Positions 14,742-22,652 of a DNA stretch of 40,687 bases are shown here, in pieces (within the stretch, counting starts at the first letter, position 1; each line of letters begins with the position of its first letter). The DNA is from a virus: positions 1 through 40,687 of IMG/VR virus record IMGVR_UViG_3300033990_000154; one strand, written 5' to 3'. The notes beneath the pieces are model-generated. The model saw only the letters and a list, made by a program, of their open reading frames with translations, searched no databases and had not been told where the DNA came from. The translations under genes were made by a program, and so were the position numbers.

Positions 14742-15264
14742 GCGCCTCTGGCGCCACTTCGTTGGCCTGTTTGGCGGCGATGCCGTCGAGCGCAAGTACG
14801 GCAAAACCATCCCGCCGGAATGGCCGCTGGTGCTCGCGAAAATCGAGCCGAGGAAGCTCGATCGTGGGATGCGCAGGCTCCTCCACAGCGGCCGAGACCA
14901 GGTGCCTACGCTGCCGGCGTTCGTGCGCATGTGCGAGGCGCTCGTGGACGACCCGCGAGAGAGCGCTGCCGAAGTGCCGCGGCTCGCCGCGCCCTCGGAC
15001 CCTCCGGACTGGGACGCCTGGGGCCGGGCGGCAAACCGGCACATGCTGGCCCACATGATGCGCCGCGTGGCGACGCACGCCGGCCCATACCCGCCCTCAG
15101 CGCTTCCGAAGCTGGTGGCGGCGAGGAATGCGTGGGTTGCCGACATGCGGGAGATCCAGGGCCCGCAAGGTGAGGTTCCGGTGGACATCCAGCAAGCGTG
15201 CTGGGCTGAGTACGTTGCGCACGCCGACGCGGAAATATCGGCCGCGATTTCTGAGGCTGCCTAA
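14713..15264 (+). CDS. Probable second replication protein (P-like)
   Basis: A 183-residue helical protein starting inside the end of the initiator gene. LPYAERLWRHFVGLFGGDAVERKYGKTIP and VPTLPAFVRMCEAL resemble small phage P-type helicase-loading proteins by size and place; there is no Walker A motif. Assignment rests mainly on position behind the O-like gene. Confidence 0.5.
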   Translation: MAHPSLPYAERLWRHFVGLFGGDAVERKYGKTIPPEWPLVLAKIEPRKLDRGMRRLLHSGRDQVPTLPAFVRMCEALVDDPRESAAEVPRLAAPSDPPDWDAWGRAANRHMLAHMMRRVATHAGPYPPSALPKLVAARNAWVADMREIQGPQGEVPVDIQQACWAEYVAHADAEISAAISEAA

Positions 15265-15266
15265 CG

Positions 15267-15632
15267 ATGGCGACAACAGTCCTCGAGGTTGCGCTGCCGT
15301 GGCCCGACAAGGCCCTCTCGCCGAATGCGCGGGTGCACTGGCGGCGGTGGCACGCCGCGGCGAAGTCCTACAAGCGGACGGCGTGGGTCATGGCACGCCA
15401 CGCGCTTCAGGGGCGTCAGTTTCCAGCGGAAGGGCCGATCTCGGTGCGCCTGGTGTTCCGGCCGCCCAACCTCATCCGGCGAGACGTCGATAACATGCTG
15501 GCTTCGCTGAAGCCGGCCATCGACGGGATCTCCCTCGCGATCGGCGTGGACGACACCCGGTTTGCCTACGCGCTCGAGCGGCAGCCGCCGGTCAAAGGCG
15601 GCCGGGTCATCATCCTGGTGCGCGCGCCATGA
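15267..15632 (+). CDS. rusA: RusA-family Holliday junction resolvase
   Basis: A 121-residue protein of normal RusA length. LSPNARVHWRRWHAAAKSYK, RPPNLIRRDVDNMLASLKPAIDGI and GVDDTRF contain the metal-binding Asp set (DVDN and DD) of the family. It resolves four-way junctions in the cytoplasm during phage replication or recombination. Stop overlaps the next start (ATGA). Confidence 0.9.
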   Translation: MATTVLEVALPWPDKALSPNARVHWRRWHAAAKSYKRTAWVMARHALQGRQFPAEGPISVRLVFRPPNLIRRDVDNMLASLKPAIDGISLAIGVDDTRFAYALERQPPVKGGRVIILVRAP

Positions 15633-15787
15633 AATCGTACGTCTGTACGGACTGCGGCTGCAGGAAGGCTGCCACCGAGTTCCGGCGCGGCGGCTTTGGC
15701 CGCAGCCGCCGGTGCAAGGGATGCCAGAAGAAGTTCGGATTCGGAGGGAAATTCATTGTGCCGCGAGCCAAGGTGGTGTGCCGATGA
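15629..15787 (+). CDS. 52-residue zinc-finger protein
   Basis: MKSYVCTDCGCRKAATEFRR opens it, followed by RCKGCQKKFGF, giving a C-x2-C ... C-x2-C finger, then a basic tail. It overlaps RusA by ATGA. Small zinc proteins at this place are common in phages. Confidence 0.6.
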   Translation: MKSYVCTDCGCRKAATEFRRGGFGRSRRCKGCQKKFGFGGKFIVPRAKVVCR

Positions 15788-15836
15788 GATCGACGATGGG
15801 CGGGCACCGCCAGACCAACTGCGCGAGGAGGGTGCC

Positions 15837-16055
15837 GTGAGGCTTCACGTGATGGTTACCGCGCGCCCGGGCCCGCAATCCAAGGCACAGGGCGGCACCC
15901 CAGGACGATCGGTCTGGGACAACGTCGAGCCGCGCCAGCTCGAGGCCGTATTCGGCGAGATCGCCAGGAACATCCACGACGCGCCGCTCCTCCAGTGTAG
16001 CGGCTCGATCGAGATCCTGGTGCAGGCCCAGGCGGGCGGCGAGGTTGCGTCGTGA
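15837..16055 (+). CDS. Hypothetical phage protein
   Basis: A 72-residue product from GTG 15837, behind GAGGAGG. WDNVEPRQLEAVFGEIARNI and SGSIEILVQAQ suggest a mixed alpha/beta fold. No family recognised. An 18-codon ORF at 15784-15840 lies just upstream and may only couple translation. Confidence 0.45.
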   Translation: MRLHVMVTARPGPQSKAQGGTPGRSVWDNVEPRQLEAVFGEIARNIHDAPLLQCSGSIEILVQAQAGGEVAS

Positions 16056-16357
16056 TCTGCCGCCCGGGAGATCTCGCAATCATGGTCCGGGGCCCGAAGG
16101 AGAATCTCGGCCACGCGGTGACGTGCATCCGCCTGGTCGGCGCCGACGAGCGGACCGAGGCATCCCCGGGAAGGTTAGTCAGCCTCAACCCGGGGGATGC
16201 CGGGACCCTTTGGCTGGTGTCTCGACCTGTCGCGGTCGTCCTGGTGCGGTTCGGTCTTCAACGGCACGCCCGTATCCCCTGGTACCCGGATGAATGGCTG
16301 ATGCCCATCCCGCCGGAGACGGCGCCGGCGAGCTCGTCGGCCGAGGCTTGGGCATGA
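16052..16357 (+). CDS. Hypothetical phage protein (beta-barrel-like)
   Basis: A 101-residue product from GTG 16052, overlapping the previous stop (GTGA). ICRPGDLAIMVRGPKENLGH and IPWYPDEWLMPI resemble small phage SH3-like barrel proteins. Function unknown. Confidence 0.5.
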   Translation: MICRPGDLAIMVRGPKENLGHAVTCIRLVGADERTEASPGRLVSLNPGDAGTLWLVSRPVAVVLVRFGLQRHARIPWYPDEWLMPIPPETAPASSSAEAWA

Positions 16358-16563
16358 ACGCGGGCCGCTTCCGACCTGGTGACCAGGTGACCTGGCGCGC
16401 GGTGCAGGGCACCCGGGAGTTTCGCGGCCACGTGGTGCGTCCGCTCCAACACGGCCGCACCTTGGTGGATGACGGCACGGGGCTTCCGCCCATCCCTGTG
16501 CGGGATGAGCGTCTCATCCGGGACTGCGGAGGCCCCTCCGCCGATGGAGGGAGCGCAGCGTGA
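16354..16563 (+). CDS. Hypothetical phage protein (beta-barrel-like)
   Basis: A 69-residue product from ATG 16354, overlapping the previous gene (ATGA). MNAGRFRPGDQVTWRAVQGT followed by EFRGHVVRPL looks like a small SH3/KOW-like barrel. It runs directly into the second integrase with a GTGA overlap. Confidence 0.45.
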   Translation: MNAGRFRPGDQVTWRAVQGTREFRGHVVRPLQHGRTLVDDGTGLPPIPVRDERLIRDCGGPSADGGSAA

Positions 16564-17756
16564 CGGCGCTCTCGCGGCGTCGTTTGGCGCGATCGCGCGC
16601 CGCAACCACAAGACGCCTGAGCCGCGGGAGCGTGGAGCTGCGCGGGCGCGTCTGGTTCAATCGCTTTCGCGTCGAGTGCGTCGACCCCACGACGGGGGAG
16701 ATCGCTCGGCGTCAGGAGCGGATGAAGCTCGGCGAGTTCCGCTCCGCGGCGCAGGCGAACGCCGAGCTCGATCGGTATCTGGCGCTCCTCGATGCCGAGG
16801 CGCTCAAGCCGGGCGCCACGGTGGTGGCGCGGGAGTACTTCGCGCGGTTCGACCGGCTGCGGGTCTCCCTGATGCGCACCCAGAGCCGCCGGGTGTACCG
16901 GGCGGTGATCCGCAACCACCTCGAGCCGGCGGTGGGGCATCTGCCGCTCTCTGCGATCGACGCCACGGTCGTCCAGGAGCTCGTGGCAGACCTCCATGCG
17001 CGGGGCCTCGCGCCCGCCACCGTGGCGACGGTGCGCAACCGGCTGCTCGAGATCCTGAACCATGCACGCGCCGCAGGGTACGCCGCTCACGCGCTTCGGC
17101 GCGCCATGGTGAAGCTGCCGAGTGCCCAGAAGGCGGAGCGCGCCCGGCGGCACATCACCGAGGAGGAACTCGAGCGGATCCTCGGCGCGTCCGACGGCCA
17201 GCGGCGGCTCCTCTTCGCCATCCTGGGCTTCGCCGGGGTTCGCATCGGGGAGGCGCTTGGCCTGACCTGGGAGAATATCGATCTCCTCACCGGCGTGATC
17301 CGAGTGCGCCAGGCAGCCAGTGCCGGGGAGATCGCACCGTTGAAGACACGCACCGCGAGGCGGGACGTTCCCATGCTGCCCGAGCTCGCGATGCTCCTCA
17401 CACCCGAGGACGGGAAGCCCCGCTCAGGGCTCGTATTCCGCTCCAGGACCGGACGGCCGCTGCGCAGTGAGGACATACGGTCCCGGTGGTTGAAGCCGCT
17501 CCTGCGCGATCTGGGACTCGCTACCGCGGGGTGTCATGCCTTCAGGCACGGGCTGCCCGGGCGGCTCGATGCGCTCGGCCTGAGCCCAGCGGCCATCCAG
17601 AAGTTCATGGGGCACGCCACGCTCGCGCAGACCGAGTGGTACCTGCACCGCTCAACGGCCGACCTGACCGAGCAGCTGCGCGCGGCGCTTCGGGCCAGGA
17701 GCCAGGGGCCCGCGGCGCGAGTTCCCGACAAAACCCAACAGAATCGAGCGCGGTGA
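16560..17756 (+). CDS. Second tyrosine recombinase
   Basis: A 398-residue recombinase that looks complete: Arg in FAGVRIGEALGLTWENID, Lys in APLKTRTARRDVPM, HxxR in CHAFRHGLPGRL, GH in FMGHATLAQ and Tyr in TEWYLHRS. It has an N-terminal arm-binding-like part and a SAM-like domain (about 85-170). It belongs to the rightward early operon by a GTGA overlap and is not next to the tRNA. It is not a close copy of the first integrase. It could work in inversion, dimer resolution, or be the integrase of an absorbed element. Confidence 0.88.
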   Translation: MTALSRRRLARSRAATTRRLSRGSVELRGRVWFNRFRVECVDPTTGEIARRQERMKLGEFRSAAQANAELDRYLALLDAEALKPGATVVAREYFARFDRLRVSLMRTQSRRVYRAVIRNHLEPAVGHLPLSAIDATVVQELVADLHARGLAPATVATVRNRLLEILNHARAAGYAAHALRRAMVKLPSAQKAERARRHITEEELERILGASDGQRRLLFAILGFAGVRIGEALGLTWENIDLLTGVIRVRQAASAGEIAPLKTRTARRDVPMLPELAMLLTPEDGKPRSGLVFRSRTGRPLRSEDIRSRWLKPLLRDLGLATAGCHAFRHGLPGRLDALGLSPAAIQKFMGHATLAQTEWYLHRSTADLTEQLRAALRARSQGPAARVPDKTQQNRAR

Positions 17757-17803
17757 GACCAACGACCGCACGCGGGTCTGTCTTTTCCCTTCTTCCAGAA
17801 ATG

Positions 17804-17824
17804 CCCTCTACCACTAGAGGGTTT
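17804..17824 (+). terminator. Possible terminator after the second recombinase
   Basis: A perfect 7-bp stem CCCTCTA-CCAC-TAGAGGG followed by TTT. The short T run makes it a modest terminator; it could equally be a protein-binding site for the recombinase just upstream. Confidence 0.4.
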
Positions 17825-17855
17825 CAGTGTACCCACCGCAAGGGAGCCTCCCAGA

Positions 17856-18494
17856 ATGAAAGCTGAAGACCTTGTTGCCTTCGCCGGCGGCCACGGCATC
17901 GACCTGGTCGGCGCGGCTCAGCGCGCGGTCCGAACCGACGGGCTCGCGCCCCCGCGGCGCCTCACGTTCCCGGAGCGGCTCGCGGGCATTCCGCTGCCTC
18001 AGCCGATGAGCGGCAGCCAGACCCAGGTGATGAAGAAGGCGGCCTGGACCGAGCACGACCTCGGGCACGCGCTCGCCGGGTGCCCTCGGATGCCGCTGCT
18101 CGCCGCATGGTTTGCGTGGGGGCGGGATGACAAGGATTTCGGGGAACTCTGCCGCGGCACGCACGTTGCCGCCATGCGGATCGCCGGTATCGAGAAGTGG
18201 CGCTCCAAGATGATCCCCACCGAGGTCGAGTGGCATTACATCCCGACGATGGTGCACATGGTGTACGAGTCGGACCGGCACGCCCACCTGTACGGCCCCG
18301 CTCCGACGCTCTACGCCACGCGGATGGGGGTGAGCCCCGAGGTCTGGAGCTCGCGCTGGGCCTCCAGATTCGAGTCGATCCGCAGCGTCTACCAGGGCTG
18401 GCAGGAGGATGCCCTCAACTACATCCGGGGGTCGCTCGCCGGCCGGCCGCGAAAGGCACACAAAGACGTTGACAGGAGAGGGGCGTCTCATTAG
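17856..18494 (+). CDS. Hypothetical protein at the late-regulator position
   Basis: A 212-residue protein, MKAEDLVAFAGGHGIDLVGA, with GGGAG before the start. It has Trp-rich helical stretches (LAAWFAWGRDDKDFGEL, EVEWHYIPTMVHMVYESDRH) and a C-terminal helix with Arg/Lys tail. It is the last gene before a hairpin-rich gap and the late genes, where antiterminators such as Q occur, but no Q-type family is recognisable. Confidence 0.4.
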   Translation: MKAEDLVAFAGGHGIDLVGAAQRAVRTDGLAPPRRLTFPERLAGIPLPQPMSGSQTQVMKKAAWTEHDLGHALAGCPRMPLLAAWFAWGRDDKDFGELCRGTHVAAMRIAGIEKWRSKMIPTEVEWHYIPTMVHMVYESDRHAHLYGPAPTLYATRMGVSPEVWSSRWASRFESIRSVYQGWQEDALNYIRGSLAGRPRKAHKDVDRRGASH

Positions 18495-18497
18495 CCT
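18469..18497 (+). promoter_or_regulatory. Candidate rightward promoter
   Basis: A consensus -35 TTGACA (18469-18474) with a weak -10 TAGCCT after 17 bp. It would read into the hairpins and the genes from 18674. Confidence 0.35.
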
Positions 18498-18578
18498 CCG
18501 GGCCAACAACGAGCCACAGGCGGCTCGCTCCCACGGACCGGGACATACACAGGAGTGACCCCGGGCCCTGCCAAGCCC

Positions 18579-18605
18579 GCACTTTTTTCCCCACGGGGAA
18601 AGTGC
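18579..18605 (+). other. Stem-loop
   Basis: GCACTTT pairs with AAAGTGC and CCCC with GGGG around an AC loop, with a three-T bulge. Together with the terminator 30 bp on, it forms a leader-like structure before the late genes. Confidence 0.45.
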
Positions 18606-18635
18606 GCCCCGAAAAAGGCAGAGACCCTCCCGATT

Positions 18636-18658
18636 GCCCTGCCTCGCGCGGGGCTTTT
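18636..18658 (+). terminator. Probable terminator
   Basis: GCCC/GGGC-based hairpin around TGCCTCGCGCG (CGCGCGGGGC side) followed by TTTT. Located between the presumed regulator gene and the late genes, the place where a phage antiterminator would act. Confidence 0.45.
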
Positions 18659-18673
18659 CGTTTCCGACCCAAC

Positions 18674-18886
18674 ATGCCGATCCTTCGCCACCCATCGATC
18701 GCGGTCATCCGCGACATCGAGGCGATCCCCTATCGCCAGACGGCCGCCTACCGCCGCGCGCGGGAGGTTGCCGAGGAACAGCGGAGCCAGATCACGCATC
18801 GGGTCGCGGAACTCTGGGCTCAGAACATCGGGAACTCCACGAGCGGGATGCTCCGCCGCCCTGCGGGCGCCATGTCCTCAGGCTGA
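18674..18886 (+). CDS. Small hypothetical protein
   Basis: A 70-residue product from ATG 18674 (MPILRHPSIAVIRDIEAIPY), Arg- and Glu-rich, probably helical. No family recognised; it precedes the secreted protein. Confidence 0.4.
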   Translation: MPILRHPSIAVIRDIEAIPYRQTAAYRRAREVAEEQRSQITHRVAELWAQNIGNSTSGMLRRPAGAMSSG

Positions 18887-18909
18887 ATTACTCTCCATCA
18901 GGAGTCACC

Positions 18910-19311
18910 ATGCGCAAGTTTGCCCTTCTGCTCGCGACCCTGGCGGCCGCGGCTCTCGTTGCTCCGGCTGCCTTCGCCACCGGTCCCACCTGTGTGCAGG
19001 GAACCGCTGGCGTCGCACCGACGGCAACTCTCACCTTCACGCCGCCGACGACCTACACCGATGGCACGCCGATCAGCGGCGCCATCACCTACGAGATCTT
19101 CGAGGGCGCCGCGTCCGGCCAGGAGACGCTCGCCGCGAAGGGACTTGCCGGCTCGCCCATCACGGTGCACACGGGCCTCAAGGACGGCACCACCGCGTAC
19201 TTCTACCTCGAGACGGTCGCCGCCGACGGAAACGCCTCGGCGCCCTCGAACGAGGTTTGCAAGAGCTTCCCGGCGGGCATCCCCAGCGCCGTGACCATCA
19301 GGATTACCTGA
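18910..19311 (+). CDS. Secreted protein with fibronectin-III-like domain
   Basis: A 133-residue protein with signal peptide MRKFALLLATLAAAALVAPA then AFA, and a single beta-sandwich-like domain (ATLTFTPPTTYTDGTPISGAI..YEIFEG...TAYFYLETVAADGNASAPSNEVC) typical of FN3 modules. A CAGGAG site precedes ATG 18910. Phage-coded and exported, so likely at the host surface or periplasm. Confidence 0.65.
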   Translation: MRKFALLLATLAAAALVAPAAFATGPTCVQGTAGVAPTATLTFTPPTTYTDGTPISGAITYEIFEGAASGQETLAAKGLAGSPITVHTGLKDGTTAYFYLETVAADGNASAPSNEVCKSFPAGIPSAVTIRIT

Positions 19312-19315
19312 GCCG

Positions 19316-19513
19316 ATGCGCCGCGCGTGCCTGCACTGCGGCCAGGAGTTCGAGGTGCGCGATCCTCGGCAGCACTACTGTGGCCTCGGTTGCTTCGCGG
19401 AGACTCGCCGCCGGCGCCTGGGTTTCCCAACCTACCCGCCGGGGTCTGTGGGCAACCGCCATGCTCCGGTGCACCAGGTGGTCGCCCCGCGCCGGGCGCC
19501 GAAGCACTCTTAG
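19316..19513 (+). CDS. Small zinc-finger protein
   Basis: A 65-residue product. CLHCGQEFEVRDPRQHYCGLGC gives C-x2-C ... C-x3-C, a treble-clef-like finger, then a basic tail. It starts four bases after the previous stop. Confidence 0.55.
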   Translation: MRRACLHCGQEFEVRDPRQHYCGLGCFAETRRRRLGFPTYPPGSVGNRHAPVHQVVAPRRAPKHS

Positions 19514-19531
19514 GCTGAGTCGGTGTAACGC

Positions 19532-19984
19532 ATGATTTTCTCAGCCACCGACCTCACAGCGATCAAGAACGCAATCGAGGCCGATACCACTGCGCTCGGG
19601 GAATGGAACGCGGGGAATACTGGCCTTCTGTGCCAGTACCTGAACAGCGTCCCGTCGCCATCCCAGAACGTGACGCGAGAGGATGTGCCCTCGGGCGAGC
19701 TGTTCCACTGCCTCGTGGCGTCCGACCTCTCAGCGCTGACCGCCTGGGAACTGACGGCGCTTCAGCTCGCCGCGCAAGCCGGCACGATTGATTTCACCAA
19801 GTCAACGGTGACGAGCGGCCTTGCGTCCATCTTCCCGTCAAGCAGCCCCACCTATGCCAACATCATGGGGATCGCGGTCCGCCCCGCCACGCGGCTCGAG
19901 GCGATCTTCCTCAGCGGCGGCGTGAGCACACACTACGGCGATCAGATCGACCTCCCGACCCTCCTCGTTGCGATGGCGAGCTGA
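19532..19984 (+). CDS. Hypothetical virion-associated protein
   Basis: A 150-residue soluble protein, helical and Ala/Ser/Thr-rich (MIFSATDLTAIKNAIEADTT). It begins a run of rightward genes that precede the terminase; likely a virion or tail-associated protein by place only. Confidence 0.45.
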   Translation: MIFSATDLTAIKNAIEADTTALGEWNAGNTGLLCQYLNSVPSPSQNVTREDVPSGELFHCLVASDLSALTAWELTALQLAAQAGTIDFTKSTVTSGLASIFPSSSPTYANIMGIAVRPATRLEAIFLSGGVSTHYGDQIDLPTLLVAMAS

Positions 19985-19987
19985 TCC

Positions 19988-20467
19988 ATGGCGACCTCGA
20001 CCCCACTGCGCGGCACAAACACCGCGCTCACGTTCGCTGCTGCGGATTCAACGCTCGCGAGCGGCGGCTATGCCGTCTCGAGCGCCATTGAGACGCTCAC
20101 CGCCGGCGCCGGCGCGATTGCGGCCGATGACCTCGCGGTCACGATCTCTGCCGGCATCGCCGCGACCGCTGTCGCCTACGACACGATTTCCGTATTCGCG
20201 GTGAGCAGCATCGACGGCACGACGTTCTCGGATGCGCCGGCAGATGGGAGCACCGACTCGACGCATGATGCCAACATGGCGAGCGTCGGTTCGCTCACGG
20301 TCCCGTCGGCGGCCGCGCAGACGCTCGTGATGACCCTTCAGGACGTTGCGGCGTCCTTCGGTGGCTGGCTGCCGCCCTACATCAAAATCGTCGTGAAAAA
20401 CAACACCGGGGCCGCGCTGACCTCGCTCGCCGGGACCTATCAGGGCCTCAACGAGTCCATCGCGTAG
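19988..20467 (+). CDS. Hypothetical virion-associated protein
   Basis: A 159-residue beta-rich protein (GTNTALTFAAADSTLASGGY; PPYIKIVVKNNTGAALTSLAGTY). The ending resembles small decoration or tail-associated phage proteins. It starts three bases after the previous gene and ends six before the next. Confidence 0.45.
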   Translation: MATSTPLRGTNTALTFAAADSTLASGGYAVSSAIETLTAGAGAIAADDLAVTISAGIAATAVAYDTISVFAVSSIDGTTFSDAPADGSTDSTHDANMASVGSLTVPSAAAQTLVMTLQDVAASFGGWLPPYIKIVVKNNTGAALTSLAGTYQGLNESIA

Positions 20468-20473
20468 GCCGCC

Positions 20474-22183
20474 ATGCGCAGACGCGCGCCGTGGAGGAAT
20501 CAACCGCCGTTCGGCACTCCGGTCGATTGGGGACACCCACTCGCTGAAGGATTGATGTGCCTGTGGAACCCGCGCTTTCCTGGGCACGATGCTGTCACCG
20601 GTTTTATCGGGCAACCCTCTTCGAGCGCTCTTACAACTGCGCCAGATGCGTTCCTCTACCGCAACCAGCTCGCACAGTCGTTTCAGATCACCGGAGGGAG
20701 TGCGGGAGGTCATTACCCCTACCAAGCCTCCTTGAGTGCTTCCAGTATCGGGGCCGCGCAAGACTTCACGGCCCTGCAAATTCTCCCCCAGCGCGGCGCG
20801 AATTACTGGACGTACACCAACAATAAATCTGCCGCTACAGCCACGGGCTTTCAGTTTTACTCAGGCGGCGGGTCCGCGTGGCAGTTCGAGATCGGTAGCG
20901 GGTCTGTCAACTACGCAACAGGAGCGATCACCCCGACTGGGCAGAAAACTGGGATTGGCTCTGCGGTTTGGGGGCAACGCCTGGGCTCGACGATCTACGT
21001 CTACTCCGGGACGCAAGCAGCGTCGATAGCGGCGACCAGCGTGGCATTGCCCGCTACCGCCGTGCTCAACGTTGGCGGAGGCGCCGGAGCGACAGTGTCT
21101 CCTCGTGGCGGCATAGGGGTGCTTTGGGGTCGCGGCCTTTCTCTCCGCGAGCGGCTGCTGTTGGAGGAAAGCCCCTGGCAGCTCTTCCTCCCTCCGCGCC
21201 GCCGGGTGTACAGCCTGCCGAGCGGGACGGTCATCGCGGTCTCCTTGGCTGAATCCGGCGCCGCAGCCGACAGCCTCGCCGCGCAGCTCGCGGCGGTAAG
21301 CGCGCTCGCCGAGAGCGGGAGCGCCTCGGATTCCCTTTCGGCTGTTGCGGCCTTCGTGGCTGGGTTGGCAGCTGTCGCGGCTGCCGCCGACTCGCCGTCC
21401 GCAGTCAAGGCAACCTCGGGCGCCATTGTGGAAGCCGGCTCCTCCGCCGACACCGTTTCCGCCGCGATGCTTCAGGCCGTTTCGGTGGCGGAAGCGGGGG
21501 CGGCGTCTGCTGCTGTTTCTGCCATCCTGGCCGCTGCTGCGGCAGTGGGTGAATCTGGCGCGGCCGCGGACGCGCTCTCGGCCGTTTCCCACATCCTAGA
21601 GAGCCTGGCGGAAGCCGGGAGCGCCTCGGAGAGCCTCCAGGCGGCGGCGGCGTACGCGGCAGCGGTGAGCGGCACTGGATCGGTCGCGGACGCGGTGAGC
21701 GCCGCGCTCGCCGCGGTGAGTTCCATCACCGAGGCTGGGTCTGCGGCCGACACCCTGTCCTGGTCCGGGAACGTGTACAGCGTGACGGTTGCGGAGTCCG
21801 GGGCTGCCGCCATGGCGATCCAGGCCGCCGAGTTCGCCGTCGCCACTCTTGCCACGAGCGGAGCAGCCGCCGATGCACTCGCCGCCCTGGCGGATGTGCA
21901 GGCGGCTCTGGGTGAGGCCGGCAACGCCGTCGACCAGCTGCACGCCGTCGGCGACTTCACGGTCGTGCTAGCGGACGCAGGGAGCGCGGTCGATGTTCTC
22001 AATTGGCTGTCCGGGAAGAGCCCGCAAGGTGCCGACCGCGTCTTGGTGCTCCCCTACGGCAAACGAATCTTGGTGGTCAGCTACGGCCGCCGCATCCAGC
22101 TGCAGCCGCCGGACACACGCATCCAGCTGCAGCCGCCGGACACACGCATCCAGCTGCAGCCGCCGGACAACTCACTCAACTGA
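20474..22183 (+). CDS. LamG-like N-terminus with long Ala/Ser/Asp repeat region (tail-fibre-like)
   Basis: A 569-residue protein. Residues about 1-235 look like a laminin-G/concanavalin-like domain (PVDWGHPLAEGLMCLWN...GIGVLWGRGLSLRERLLLEESPWQLF), common in phage tail proteins. About 255-515 is a tandem series of some dozen units of roughly 20-25 residues around EAGSAADSLSA. The end is three copies of RIQLQPPDT from a 27-bp DNA repeat. A fibre or adhesion role is inferred from this build. Confidence 0.6.
   Translation: MRRRAPWRNQPPFGTPVDWGHPLAEGLMCLWNPRFPGHDAVTGFIGQPSSSALTTAPDAFLYRNQLAQSFQITGGSAGGHYPYQASLSASSIGAAQDFTALQILPQRGANYWTYTNNKSAATATGFQFYSGGGSAWQFEIGSGSVNYATGAITPTGQKTGIGSAVWGQRLGSTIYVYSGTQAASIAATSVALPATAVLNVGGGAGATVSPRGGIGVLWGRGLSLRERLLLEESPWQLFLPPRRRVYSLPSGTVIAVSLAESGAAADSLAAQLAAVSALAESGSASDSLSAVAAFVAGLAAVAAAADSPSAVKATSGAIVEAGSSADTVSAAMLQAVSVAEAGAASAAVSAILAAAAAVGESGAAADALSAVSHILESLAEAGSASESLQAAAAYAAAVSGTGSVADAVSAALAAVSSITEAGSAADTLSWSGNVYSVTVAESGAAAMAIQAAEFAVATLATSGAAADALAALADVQAALGEAGNAVDQLHAVGDFTVVLADAGSAVDVLNWLSGKSPQGADRVLVLPYGKRILVVSYGRRIQLQPPDTRIQLQPPDTRIQLQPPDNSLN
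22091..22169 (+). repeat. 27-bp direct repeat, three copies
   Basis: Units at 22091, 22118 and 22145, near identical, encode RIQLQPPDT three times at the protein end. Exact repetition suggests recent expansion and possible copy-number change. Confidence 0.93.
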
Positions 22184-22238
22184 TTGCGGCTGCCTCGCGC
22201 GCCCAGGATGGGCAACAGGAGGCCAAGCGTACCCACTC

Positions 22239-22261
22239 GAGCCGCCGGAAGGCGGCTCTTT
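22239..22261 (+). terminator. Terminator-like hairpin
   Basis: GAGCCGCC-GGAA-GGCGGCTC, a perfect 8-bp stem with tetraloop, followed by TTT, between the repeat protein and the next gene. Confidence 0.55.
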
Positions 22262-22280
22262 CGCATCTGGAGCCTCGAAA

Positions 22281-22652
22281 ATGTCGAATCACCAGACCGA
22301 GGTCGAAGCCGACCTGGCTGCCGCGCAGCGGCTCGGGGCGACCCGCGTCGCCGTCACCACGGAGAAGGCCCTCGCCGCGGTCGCGCTCGTGGAGAAGTCC
22401 GCGCTCCTGCGGGCCGAGCACGTCGCCGCGCACGCCAAGGCGTTCGAGGAACTCGCCGCGCAGGATCTCGCCAAGCTCGCCCAGGATGGCCGCGCCGCGC
22501 TCACCGATCACCTCGTGGCACTCCGCCGGCACGAGGACAAGTTCTGGGAGGCGTTCCACGGCCAGGTCGTCCGCGGGATCGAGATCGTGCGCAAGCGCGA
22601 GCCGGCGCCTCCTGGGGAGACTTCCAAAGCAGCCGAGGAGATCAAGCCGTGA
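22281..22652 (+). CDS. Hypothetical helical phage protein
   Basis: A 123-residue Ala/Glu-rich, fully helical protein (MSNHQTEVEADLAAAQRLGA) probably forming a coiled coil. Stop overlaps the next start (GTGA). Confidence 0.5.
   Translation: MSNHQTEVEADLAAAQRLGATRVAVTTEKALAAVALVEKSALLRAEHVAAHAKAFEELAAQDLAKLAQDGRAALTDHLVALRRHEDKFWEAFHGQVVRGIEIVRKREPAPPGETSKAAEEIKP

Noticed and set aside
20048-21592. Long minus-strand frames opposite the tail-like genes
   Set aside because: Mirror frames of Ala/Ser-rich coding sequence; no family pattern and no operon junctions.
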